Source: a virus. Taken from it: a stretch of DNA of 64,000 nt. Of this stretch, positions 10,001 through 22,400 are shown one piece after another. A program made the position numbers and the translations under genes. Positions within the stretch are counted from its first letter, which is position 1, and each line of letters opens with the position of its first letter. A model generated the notes under the pieces. The model saw nothing but the letters and a program-made list of their open reading frames with translations, was not told the DNA's origin and did not search any database. Location: positions 62,001 to 126,000 of the IMG/VR virus record IMGVR_UViG_3300022602_002120. One strand, written 5' to 3'.

Positions 10001-10450
10001 TATAGCACACTAGATAACTATAAGGCCATCAGTGATACTATCATTTACAATCCTGCGGCATTTAAACCCTTGTTCGGTGCCAAAGCAGACCCAACACTAC
10101 AAGCAACATTTAAAGTAGTTAAGAATCCTAATGTAGTTATTAGTGATAATGAAGTTAAAACAAGTTTGATTGCTGCAATCAATAGTTATTTTGATGTAGC
10201 AAATTGGGACTTTGGTGAAACATTCTACTTCAGTGAATTAGCAAGTTATTTGCATGTTCAATTAGCTCCAAACGTTTCAAGTATTATCCTTGTTCCAGCT
10301 AACCAAGCAGAAGTATTTGGCAGTTTGTTACAGGTAAATGCTAATATCAATGAAGTTATTACAAGTGCAGCCACAGTTGATAATGTACAAATTATCACAG
10401 CAATTACAGCAGCACAAATAAATCAAACTGGTACAGTAATAGTAGCTTAA
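7031..10450 (+). CDS. 6: Baseplate wedge subunit gp6-like (baseplate J family)
   Basis: A 1139-residue protein, longer than T4 gp6 (660). The N-terminus has the gp6/J hallmark: YETLRASMISYLQLYYPEDF, then SSEFIALIDMISFLGQSLAF, and RENFIDTAQRRDSILKLARL. Further on come VFGDGAFATIPQGNFRLYYR and ATTRESLDEIRQKAPQQFYT with MITGEDYNI, both typical of the J domain. The C-terminal 150 residues end in a baseplate-dimerisation-like domain (DFGETFYFSELASYLHVQL). It forms the wedge ring of the baseplate. A late-promoter box lies 20 bases upstream and an AGGA Shine-Dalgarno eight bases upstream. The giant gene follows after 18 bases. Confidence 0.85.
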   Translation: MATTTRQTSLLVAEDWTKLYQTFRNADFQSYDYETLRASMISYLQLYYPEDFNDYIESSEFIALIDMISFLGQSLAFRGDLNARENFIDTAQRRDSILKLARLISYNPKRNINSKGYLKFDSVSTTETVYDSNGINLSNLIINWADSANSNWLEQFTIVLNAALQSNQVIGKPASSQIIAGVTTEEYNINYIPSRLAIYPFKSTVGGTSMDFEFVSPTTTGQNYVYEAAPFISAPFNFLYKNDGLGNGSNNTGYFLYFVQGTLQSQDFNFAESIPNRTYSINANNINNSDIWLYMVNSDGTLGEMWTQTPAVANTNVIYNNSSTRDIYQVNTRASDQIDLVFGDGAFATIPQGNFRLYYRISNGLQYKITPDEMQGVVMSLNYLSQSGRVEVLNITASLQYTIANATTRESLDEIRQKAPQQFYTQNRMITGEDYNILPYTLFSNILKVKAVNRTSSGISRYLDVIDVTGKYSSTNIFAEDGILYRDNFTSTFSFDYYTSNDIYRVIYDQVAHIAQASETLQLFYADYPLITLTNIYWHTSTTIANGSTGYFVDVNGNILQIGNYVANSNKYIQQGSIVRLSAGPGNYFNSQNYVQTGTPSKPGDKYYIYAAIELVDADGTNSGQGNLASGAGPVTINQVIPATGLNGSAQTIIGDKVFAVFNNNFSNTLVQSMVGYIQAYANFGLRYDTSTGAWTIILPGNLNLNGEFDLTYAGDTSGQALDSSWIIAFQTVGKTYTVLYRGLSYIFESVQETNFYYDGTTKIYDSKTGLTVHDQVKVLKVNSNPDDNNPLALDYTWYINKAITEVDGYVDINKISVTFSDNNNDGIPDNPELFDLIVNPSVNTIDKYVYFQETVGYDNFTVQTPVDNATVISMYSTLRAIEQAKTLYQNGQLFYIPAIDTFYQLSVSGAVYTVSEVTGYTAKLGRQDLYFQYRHNSPNNRRIDPSPNNIIDLYVLTQQYTADYLAWIQDTSGQVTQPIAPTSEELESDYSTLDNYKAISDTIIYNPAAFKPLFGAKADPTLQATFKVVKNPNVVISDNEVKTSLIAAINSYFDVANWDFGETFYFSELASYLHVQLAPNVSSIILVPANQAEVFGSLLQVNANINEVITSAATVDNVQIITAITAAQINQTGTVIVA

Positions 10451-10468
10451 TAGAAAAACGGAACCATA

Positions 10469-13400
10469 ATGGCAACAAGAAAAACCTATAAATTTTTACC
10501 TACAGTATTTCAAAGCGATACGAATAAGAAATTCCTAGCCGCTACGATGGATCAGTTAGTAACTGAACCTAATTTAGAAACGCTGTATGGATATATTGGT
10601 CGTAAATTTGCTCCTACTTATAGGTCAGGTGATAGTTATGTTATTGAAAATAACACTACTAGACAAGACTATCAATTAGAACCTGCGGTGGTAATTCGCA
10701 ATAATCAAAACGATGTTACCTTTGTTGCAGATTATGTAGACCTACTAGACAAGATTGGTTATTATGGTGGATTAACTAATGATCATAGTCGCTTGTTCCA
10801 ACAAGAATACTATTCATTTGATCCTAAGATTAGTTTTGATAAATTAATCAACTTTAGTCAATACTATTGGATACCTAATGGTCCTGATCCAGTGGGGGTA
10901 AGCACGACTGGAGTTCAATTAACAGAAACATACACTGTAACACGTGATGCAGCAAACGGTCGTTATGTCTATACTACTAACGGTGTAGTTGATAATAGTA
11001 TTACACTTGCACGCGGAGGTTCTTATCAATTTGTTGTAGATCAACCAGGTGTACCATTCTGGATACAAACAGAAACAGGTATAGATGGTGTAATAAGTGC
11101 TACACCGACACTAAGCTCACGTAACATATATGGTGTAACCAACAATGGTACAGACGTAGGCACTATTACATTTAACGTACCACAAATTACAGGGCAAGAT
11201 CGTTGGGTAAACATGCAGACTGTTTTCAATGCAGATTATGCTACTCCTATCCCATACACTCAATTATCAAACAAAACGCTTAGCCAGTTCCTAGCCGCGT
11301 ATCCACAATACGGTGGCATCACAGGACAATTAAATGGCAAATACACAATCTTTGTTGATGTAAGCTCATGGTCTAATGTCGGTGAAGCCGCGTGGACTAA
11401 TCCTACTGTAGTAGATGATGATGGTGATGTAATTCCAGGATATGATGCCGGAATAGTTATCCCTAATGCACAACGATATAATGTATGGCGTGTGGTTTAT
11501 GTTGATCTGGGTCAAAAATTACGTCTAGATACGCCTATTGCGGCCGATGTTGCCGCAGGCTCAAGTCTAACTGTAGGTGGTAATGTAACTGTATTATCAT
11601 ATGATGCTGTAGCTGGACAACAATATGTTTATATTCCTAGCAGTGTAGACGTACCAGCTAATGCCACAGTTAAACGTACTGATGTAGTAACATCATTGTC
11701 AGCAACACAATCAGGAACAAATTATATCACAGTAACATCAACAGTTGGATTAGAAGCTAAAATGCCTGTGGTATTTGTAGGCAATCCTGCTACCGGCGGA
11801 ATTGTATCAGGCACTACTTATTATATTAGTCAGGTAATTGATCAACGAACATTTACTATCAGTGCAACATCTGGAGGTAGTGTATTTGCGTTAACTACTG
11901 ACACTGGTATTATGGCTGTTACAGCATCTTACACTGAAATTTTACCAAGCACTATGGTAGTAAGCATATCTAAAGGTGATCCACTATTAAAATTAGTTCA
12001 CACACAAACTGTAAATGTAAATGAACAAGTATATATTAAGATTGGTCTAGTAAATGCTAATAAAAAATTCTATAAAGACTATGATGGATTCTTTTATGAA
12101 TCACCGTTGATCACAGCACCTATTAGTCAACTATGGATTCAAGATGGTAGTCTTGCTGAAATCTACTCTCCGATTAAACTCGTAGACTATTCCGGTTGGA
12201 CGATTGACGTTGAAAATGACATTATTGGCCAACAAAATTATACAAGTCCTAATGGAGTTGAATTTACCACAGGTCTTAAAGTACAATTTGGTGACGACGT
12301 AACTCCTGCATACTATCAAAATTCTCAGTTCTATGTAGAACAAGTGGGTGATCAAAATGAAGGTATTCAACTAGTAAAAGTGGATGAACTAGTAACACCT
12401 GAATTATACAATGACGAAATAGCTATCAATTACCCAGGTGAATATTTCCCTGACTATATTACAATTAACCGTGCTAGTAAAGATCGTAACGCATGGTCAC
12501 GTAATAATCGTTGGTTCCATATAGATGTAATTACAGCTACAGCGGCCTATAATGGCACTGTACCTACATTTTCAAATGGTATACGCGGTCAACGCCCTAT
12601 TGTACAATTTGAAGTTGATTTGCAATTGTTTAATGCTGGACGTATTGCTAAATTGCCTATTGACATTTTAGATACTACTATCCAGGACGCATTTACACAA
12701 TTACAAGGGCAATCTTATACTAATGTATTTGGTATAGACCTATTTGACAGCAACGGAAATCCATTATATCCAAACGGCTTACGTGTTATTTTTGGTGCAG
12801 ATAACGATCCACTTGTTAAAAATAAAATATATCTATTAACACTAGTACAATATAGTGTTGATCAATTCCAACAACCAACAGGCACATATTACATTCAACT
12901 TACCAAAGCAGATGATGGTGACGTAAGTGCTTATGATACTACCGTAGTTAATCTTGGCATACATAAAGGTAGCCAATGGTGGTATGATGGTATTAATTGG
13001 AATTCGAGTCAACAAAAAACATATCTACAACAACCGCCGTTATTTGATGTATTAGACAGTACTATAGATTTAACCACAGGTAATATAGTTGAGGGTAAGA
13101 GCCTAAGTCAATATACACGTAGCACATTTGTTGGTACACAAATATTTGGATACAATCGTGTAACTACAGGAACAGCAGATATAGTATTAAGTAGAGGTCC
13201 AGTAGCACCTATTCTTGATGCTAATGGTAATTCTATTACTGATTTCTATTTAAGTTATAAAAACTTCGCCACTCAAGGTGATATTAATTTCCAAAACTTC
13301 TTTAATACTGATACCTTCAGTTACTTTAACGATGCTGGAAAAATTATTACAGAGAATGTTAATGTTGGATATATTCAAAAGATTCTAGATAATCAAACAT

Positions 13401-16400
13401 TGGTACCAAAAAATACTTGGTTAACAGTACCTGAGCAAAGTAAACAATATCAATTATTCAGTTATGTGTATAATGGAACCAATAATCCATTTGCAATTGA
13501 TATTGCTCCAGCAAGCGGTGAACAAAGTATTCCGTATGTTAAAGTTTTCCGAAACTTTGCTTATGTGACTCCGTCTAATTGGTCATTGGCAAATAACGCC
13601 GTTACTATATCGTCTACACTGTCTACTAATGATCAAATTGATATTTTAGTATATAGCGATGAAGTTAGTAAAACAGCATTTTACCAAGTACCACAAAATC
13701 TAGACTTAAATGCGCAAAACGTTGACATCGATATGTTGACCCTAGGCCAATTGCGTAATCACCTAGTAGGACTGGCACAGAACAGTACTATCGTTACTGG
13801 TGATGTATTAGCACAAAGTAATCTACGTGATGTTGATATTAAACAGCAAGGAGGTACTATTCTTAAACATAGTGCTCCTACTCCTTATGCTAGTTTATTC
13901 TTAATTGACGACCAAGCTAACTTTATCAACAGTGTTCGCTATGCTCAACAAGAATATACTAAATTTAAAAACAAGTTCTTAGAATTAAGTATAAGTCTTG
14001 AAGGTATCGATCCTACAGATCCAGTGACTAGTGTTGATACAATTTTAACAAAAATAAATCAAGTTAAAAATAAATCATTCCCTTGGTACTATAGTGATAT
14101 GGTACCTTACGGTCCACTAAAAAATATTGTAGGCCAAATTGGCAATGTTGATGGATTTGAAATATTTGATCCATTAAAAACTAATTATGAAATTACAGCT
14201 ATTTTTAACGATACACAATTAAGCAATCAAGCTGTACTAGTTTATCAAAATAATCAACAGTTAGTCAACGGAGTAGATTATAGTTTTAGTACAGATACTC
14301 CGAGTATTAATTTTAATGTAACATTAAATGTTGGCGACATTATTAAGATTGTTGAATATAGCAATACTGATGGTAATTATATACCAGAGACTCCTACTAA
14401 ACTAGGTTTATGGCCAAGCTATATTCCAGAAATATTTTTAGATGACACATATAGAACACCAACTACAGTTATCCGTGGACACGATGGTAGTGTTACACCT
14501 AGCTTCGGTGACTACCGTGATCAATTCTTATTAGAATTGGAACTACGTATCTATAATAATATCAAGTTACCTGCAAATACAACATTCAGCGATATTTTTG
14601 CTGTAATACCGGGTAAATTTAGATCAAGTGATTATACTCTGGCTGAACTAGATCAAATTCTGAGTAAGAGTTTCTTAACTTGGATAGGCAATAACAAACT
14701 TGACTATAGTACAAACAATACATTTAATTCCAATGATCCATTTACATGGAACTATGCGACAAGTCATGATCGTATCAGCAATGAATTACTACCAGGTAGT
14801 TGGCGTGCCTGTTACCAATATTTCTATGACACATATCGTCCACATCTAACACCATGGGAAATGCTGGGCTTTACAAGTATGCCAAATTGGTGGGAAGGTT
14901 TCTATGGTCCGGCACCATACACTGGTGGTAATACTGTTCTATGGGATGACTTAGAAGCAGGAAATATTCGTTATGGTGCTCGTCAAGGAATTGACCTACA
15001 CTATGCTCGCCCCGGACTATCATCAGTAATTCCTGTGGATGCTAACGGCAATTTACTAAGCCCGGCACAAATACTTTGCCAAACATTTAATAGTAAACGT
15101 TCTGGTGCAGCATGGGCGGTAGGACAACAAGGTCCTGTAGAATTTGCTTGGCGTATGAGTAGTGACTTCCCTTATGCTGTTCAGCAGGCATTGGCATTAG
15201 CAAAACCAGCTAAGTATTTTGGTACACTAATCGATGTAACCACATACTCTCCACTAAATGCCTTGTATACATATACAACTAGTTTAGAAGGTATTACCAC
15301 AGAAGTTACACAATATCTAGAAGCTACTACAAATCAACCAATAACACAATCGGCTATTGATTTTAATGGTGATACTACATCAGGTACTACCTATCGTGGT
15401 GCTGGGTATATTAACTGGATTGCCAATTATTTAATCAATCAAGGTGTAACTCCTTCTACATATTTGTTGTCTTTAATACAAGATTTCCAAGTCAATTTAA
15501 CTTACAAAGTAAGTGGTTTTACTGATCAAAATTATCTAGAAGTCCTTGCTGAACAAGTTAGTCCAACAAGTACTAACGATAGCATTCTTATACCTAACGA
15601 AAATTACACAGTATACCTAAATGAGAAACCTGTACCTATAGATGAAATTGTTTACAGTGCGGTGATCATTGAAAAAACAACCAACGGCTACACAGTTCGT
15701 GGCTACGACCTGTTTAATAGTTACTTTACAATTATTCCTAGTGTTGTGAATAACAATGCTAGTCAGATTAAAGTATTAAACAGTACCGCAACAATCTACA
15801 AAGACTATCAAAATGTACTAATGAATGTGCCGTACGGTTACGAATTTACTACACAACAACAAGTAGTTGACTTTATGATCAGCTATGAACGTTATCTAAT
15901 GTCACAGGGTTGGACATTCACTGATGTAGATCCTCAACTAAGTGAAATTAAAGATTGGAGATTGAGCAGTAAAGAATTCTTATACTGGGCACAACAAGGT
16001 TGGAAACCGGGCAGTATTTTGGTAGTAAGTCCTGTTTCAAATAGCCTAAATGCTATTACCAGCGGTAGCATAACAGAAGGTATTGAAGACAGCCAATACG
16101 GTAGTCGTGTTGTTGACCAAAACTTTAACTTAGTTAAAAATAACAAATATACTGTATACAGAACACCTACAGAATTCAATGTACAACTACAGGATCCTGC
16201 TAGTGTTATTGGTTATGTAAAAGTATCATTGGTTCAGTATGAACACTCATTGATATTTGATAATACCACAGTGTTTAATGATGTTATCTATCAACCAGAA
16301 AGCGGTAACCGTCAATTCCGTTTAAAACTAATCGGCCAACGCACAGCTAACTGGAATGGTAGTTTGAGTCCAGAAGGGTTTATATATAACAATGGTCAAG

Positions 16401-19400
16401 TGTCTGATTGGTATCAAGGTAAAGACTACTTACAAGGGGATCTTGTACAATACAAGAGCCAATACTATACAGCCTTGCAAGATGTACCTGCGAATACTAC
16501 ATTCCAGTTCCAATATTGGCAAGTATTGAGCTCAAATGAAATACAAAAAGGCCTATTACCTAATTTTAGCACACTTGCTGTAGAAAGTCAAGGATATTAT
16601 GATAGCTACGCTGCAATACGTAACAAAAGCCAATTGGCTTACAGTCACGCTCTTATTGGCTTTAGAGAACGTCAATATCTTGCTGATCTAGGTCTAACAG
16701 AAACTAGTCAAATTGAATTCTACAAAGGTTATATTGCACAAAAAGGTACTAAAAATGCGGTAGATGCGTTTACTAAAGCAACTATCAATAACATCACAAG
16801 TAATATTGCTCTTTACGAAGAATGGGCGGTGCGTGTTGGCGAGTATGGCGCATTGACTAGTAACCCATTTGTAGAAATTCCGTTAGATGAAAAAGCATTT
16901 GGCGTAAACCCGAGTGTAGCAAGTTTTGTAGATACAGCAGATAATAACCTAGCTGATGGAATTACAACATTCAATGATACACAGTTGTTTAAATCATACG
17001 GTGCATATTCTGCCAACGTAGCATTAAATAGAACCAGTGATAGCGATTATGACAATGACATTCCTACAGCAGGTTATGTAAACATTGACGATATTGATTT
17101 ACAAATCTTTGATCTGACTAACTATGTTGATCTAGACAATAATATTGCTGATATGGGTAGTGGTTATCTTATTTGGGTAGCTAAAGACTTTACACAAAAT
17201 TGGAATGTATACCGTGTAACTGAGACCAATAATCTAATTACCGCTGTAACAAACAGCCTAAATGGATATATCACTTATACTACTGAAAAACCGCATGGAT
17301 TTGTCAAATATGACATATTCTTGGTTAAGAATTTTGATTCATTGTTTGATGGATTCTATCAAGTATTACAAGTAAACGGAGCATCAACAGTATTAGTAAA
17401 ATATGCTGGATCGATTACAGATATTGCAAACCTAACTACTAAAACTGGTAGTGGTTTATTATTCCGCATGGACAGTATGCGTTTCCCATACATGGAAAAT
17501 AGCCGTATCTATGCGCTAACAAGCCCGCCAAATGGTTGGAAAGTAGGCGATAAGATTTGGATCGACAATGATGCTGCAACTACACCTGTGCAAGGTCAGC
17601 CATTTGGCACGCAACCTAGCGGAACATGGAAAGTATATGAAAAACAACATCCGTGGACACTAGAACAAGAAGTTAAAAAAGGCCTAAGCGAATACGCTAA
17701 TACTGATGCATTTGGTTCTAGTGTTAAAATGTCGGCTGATGGATTGATCATTGTTAGTGGTGCGCCAGGACACAATTCAGGTCAAGGCCAAGTAAGTACA
17801 TTCCTACGTGATTATAGCGGTAACTTCAATGAAGCACTAACATTAAATCCTCTAGGATCTAATACATCAGGATTTGGTTATGCTGTAGATATTGCAACAA
17901 CTCCAATTGGTGATTCTTCTATTGCTGTTGGTGCTCCTACTAGTTGGTCTGGAAATGGATTAGTTTATGTATATAATAAACTGTTAAACAGTTACTCGAT
18001 TGATGTTAGTCAAATTATTTCAGGCAACGTAGCAGGTGATCAATTTGGTACAAGCATAGCGTTTAACCAAGACGGTGAATGGATGTATGTAGGTGCACCT
18101 GGTAATAATTCAGTATATGCTTACGGTTTAAAACGTTATGTTCAAACACAACGCCAAATTACCAGTGTTAACAATAAAAATACCATGTACCTAAGTGGTG
18201 CTGTTACAGCCCTGCCGGGCGATGTTATTATTCAATCTAACACAGGTGCAAGAGCAACTGTGGTTAGTGTAACATCTAGCTCAGAAATTGTTGTAAGTAG
18301 TCTTACAAACTTTGTTGCGGCATCTTTGGGTACTAGTGGTAATGTAATACTAGGCAACTTAACTGTACTTGCTAACCTTAGTGTTTTAAGTAGTGGTAAT
18401 TTAACAGCTTATACAGTATATCCATTTAACTTTGCAAGTAATGCCGTGACTAATAGTATTAATATTACAGCATTTACTCCTGATGCTACTGTGGGCGGTG
18501 ATGCTAACAGTTTATCAATTACCAGTGTAAGTAACACTTATATTCCTAATGTAGATTATACATTTGACTATGCTAATTTACGAGTTAACTTTACAGCTAA
18601 TATTTCAGCGTCATCAATTACAATTACTCAACGCCCTTACTATGCTCTAGTACAAAAATTAAACACATCTAATACATGGGCACGATTTGGTTACGCTGTA
18701 GCATCTAGCTTCGATGGCGCACAAGTTGCTGTAGGTGCCCCTGGGGATACAGTAGCAGATGCTAACGGAGTGTTACAATCTGGCGCAGGTTCTGTGTTTG
18801 TATATGATCGTGTGATTGAAGCATTTAATTCAGTTACTGATGCGGTTCCTGGTACAGGCGGCCAAGATTATCAAACAGAAAATCCTATTGCTAATGTACA
18901 CAAAGTTACAGTTGATGATATTGAAACAACCGCCTATACTGTAGTCGGTACTAATAAAATTAGATTTACAAACCCACCAGACGTTGGCCATGTAATATTT
19001 GTTGAAGTTAATACATTTAACGTGCTAGAACAATTAATTGGTGTTAACAGTCTACAAGGTGGTTTGCAAGCTATCCAAGCTAATGCACAATTCGGTACCA
19101 CACTAACTATCTGTTCAAACAACTGTGCGATTTATGTAGGTGCTCCTTACTGGAACAACGGCACTGAATATAACAGTGGTGCTGTATGGAAATTCCATAA
19201 TCGTGGCAGACTATACGGTACTAACACTGGTTATCATTTAAACCCAGTATTTACTAAAGGTGATACAATACGTCTGAACAACTTCGAAATCACAGCCGCT
19301 AATATTAGTACACCAAGTTCTAGTGTAGTGTCATTAAATGACCTAGTTACAAACATTAACAATGCCAAGATCTTAGGTGTTACGGCTGTAAATCAAAATG

Positions 19401-22400
19401 GTTATTTAAGATTAAATTCAGATGTTACTATTGTTAAAGATCAATTGCGCATTTTATCGGGTATACGTCAAACAGGTAGTGCTGGTATCTACTCAGCAGC
19501 TGACTTACGTGTATTTGCATACATGCAGATTATTGTTAACCCATATGGTCAAGCTGGTGAATATTTTGGTAGTAAGATTAAACTGGCTAGCAACGCATAT
19601 ATGCTAGTAATTGGCAGCGGGCGAGGAACTACTAAGGAATTTACAACCTTTGACGTAAACACCACAACGAAGGGAACAATATTTGACACAGCAACTACTC
19701 GTTTACATGACCCTATACCAGGTAGTGGTAGCGTTTATATTTACGAACTATACGATGATCCACGTAATGCTGTAGAGCATCCGGGACGCTATAGTTTCTG
19801 CCAACAACTAGATCCAGGTACACTAGTGCCAGGTGCAGAGTTTGGATATGCCCTAGATATCGAAGGCACATATATTACTATTTCAGCACCGGGTGCAACT
19901 GTTACTGGGGCCGCAAATAACTCAGGCACAGTATATGTATTCCGTAATCCGACACTAGCACGTGGCTGGGGATTGATTAGATACCAACAACCTAAAGTTG
20001 ACTTAGATAGCGTATCACGTGCTTATCTATATAATAGTCAAACTAGCACAATTTTAGACAATTTAGAATTTATTGATCCAGCTAAAGGGCGTATCCTAGG
20101 TCAAGCAGAAGAAAATATTTCATTTAAAACTGAATACGATCCTGCTGTGTACAACAATGGATTTAGCACCACAGCTGATATCAATACTAATGTATTCTGG
20201 GGCGCCGACCAAGTAGGCAAACTATGGTGGGATCTAAGCACTGTTCGCTTTGTTGATTATGAACAAGATACCTTGACATATCGTAGTCTACATTGGGGAG
20301 AATTATTTGCAGGTAGCTCAATTAATGTCTATGAGTGGATTGAAAGTTCAGTACCACCAAGCCAATACATTAACACATATGGCTCTGCCCACGGCACTCC
20401 TAAAAATGCAGATGACAGTGCATACGTGGAAATAATTCGTGTAGATCAAACTACTGGCATCATCAGTAATGTTTACTATTTCTGGATATATGGTGATACA
20501 CACTTAGATGCAACATTATTAAATCGTTCACTACCTGTGCAAGCGGTTGCAGATTATATAGCTAACCCAGGATCACAGGGTATTGCTTATGCGGCAATGA
20601 TCAAGAGTGACGCTATTGCATTCTACAATGTTGCTGATTACCTAAGTGCCGATAATACAATCATGCACTTAGATCATCAGTTAGTAATTAACACTGATAT
20701 GATTCACAGTGAATATGAATTGTTACAAAAAGGTAATCCCAATGATCCTATTCCAACTAAACTGGTTAATAAATTAATTGACAGTCTAGCTGGTATTGAT
20801 CAACAAGGATCTACAGTTCCGGATCCAGCACTAAGTTTAGCTGATCGTTACGGTATTGATATTCGTCCACGTCAAAGTATGTTTGTTGATAGATTGGCCG
20901 CTGTTAATCAGTTAGTAGAATTTGTTAACAGTATATTTGCTGCTAATCCTATAGCTGAGCAATTTAGTCTAGGAGATTTAAATGCTCAAGAAGCAGAACC
21001 TAGCTTTAAACGCGGCGAATATAATCAAGCGGTAGCAACAGAAGTTGAATTGTCATACATTGATACGACAGCACTTGCTCCTGGATATCTAGTGCTGGTC
21101 CACAGCGATACTACACAAGATGGACTATGGGTATTGTATAGTCTAACCGCAGATAAAACATGGTTAATTGAACGAGTACAAAGTTACAAGACTAGTATCT
21201 ACTGGAACTATGCTGATTGGTATGCTAGCGGATATAGTGCAACAACTAGACCAGACTTTAGTGTAGAAACTACAGTTGATGCTCTTGCATTACAAGCGGC
21301 AGCAGGTATTGTAATTTATATTAAAAATGCCACAGGTAACAATACATGGCAATTAGTTGTAGCTAATAGTGACGGTACATTAAGTGTAGTAGGTATCCAA
21401 AATGGTACACTACAACTAGATACTACATTAGGTGATTATGTAGATAACGGCTTAGGATTTGGTAATCAAGACTTTGACAGTAATCGTTATGATCAAAACC
21501 CTAACAATGAACTACGTGCTATTGTAACAGCCTTATATAACGATATCTTTAAAAATACCCTACAAGGTGAATTTAACAATTTATTCTTTGTATTAATCAA
21601 CTACTTATTAACAGAACAAGTGTATGTAGATTGGCTATTTAAATCTAGTTTCATTAGTATTACACATCAATTGCGTACACTAAGTCAATTCCCAAGTTAC
21701 GTTGTTGACAATCAAACATATTATCAAGACTATATTGATGAAGTTAAACCATATCGTACTAAGATTCGTGAATATTTATTGAACTACACAGGCGATGATA
21801 CATTTGGTGGTGATATTACTGACTTTGATTTGCCTGCTTACTATGATACTACAGGTACTACACCAATATTCCGTAGTCCAAGCGGCGAAGCACCTTATAC
21901 TAATGCAGATTCAAACCTATGGACATCATGGCCGTATAACCAATGGTACAATAACCGTGCTCTTGTACTTGATAGCATCAGAATTGAAAATGCTGGCACA
22001 GGATATATTCTACCTCCAGTGGTTACTATTACCAGTATAGATGGCAATGGCAACGGTGCAGCAGCCACGGCAACTATAAATGGTAGCACAGGTAGTATTA
22101 CAGCAATTACAGTTACTAACAGTGGACAAGGATATACAGCAACACCAACAGTGACAATAAATGGTGCTGTAGTCGGAAACATCACAGTTATTGGTGGTAA
22201 TGCTAACTTAACATCATTAACTTATACTGTAAATTCAACTGCTGGTTTGTTCATGGGTATGAGTGCAAATGCTGTGTTTGCATCAGACACTGTAATTATA
22301 GCTGTCGATGCTGCGAATAGTCAAATTACTATGTCGTCGGCTAACATTACCACATTTACAAGCAATGCAATTAGCTTTGGCTACGCAGGTATTAACTCGG

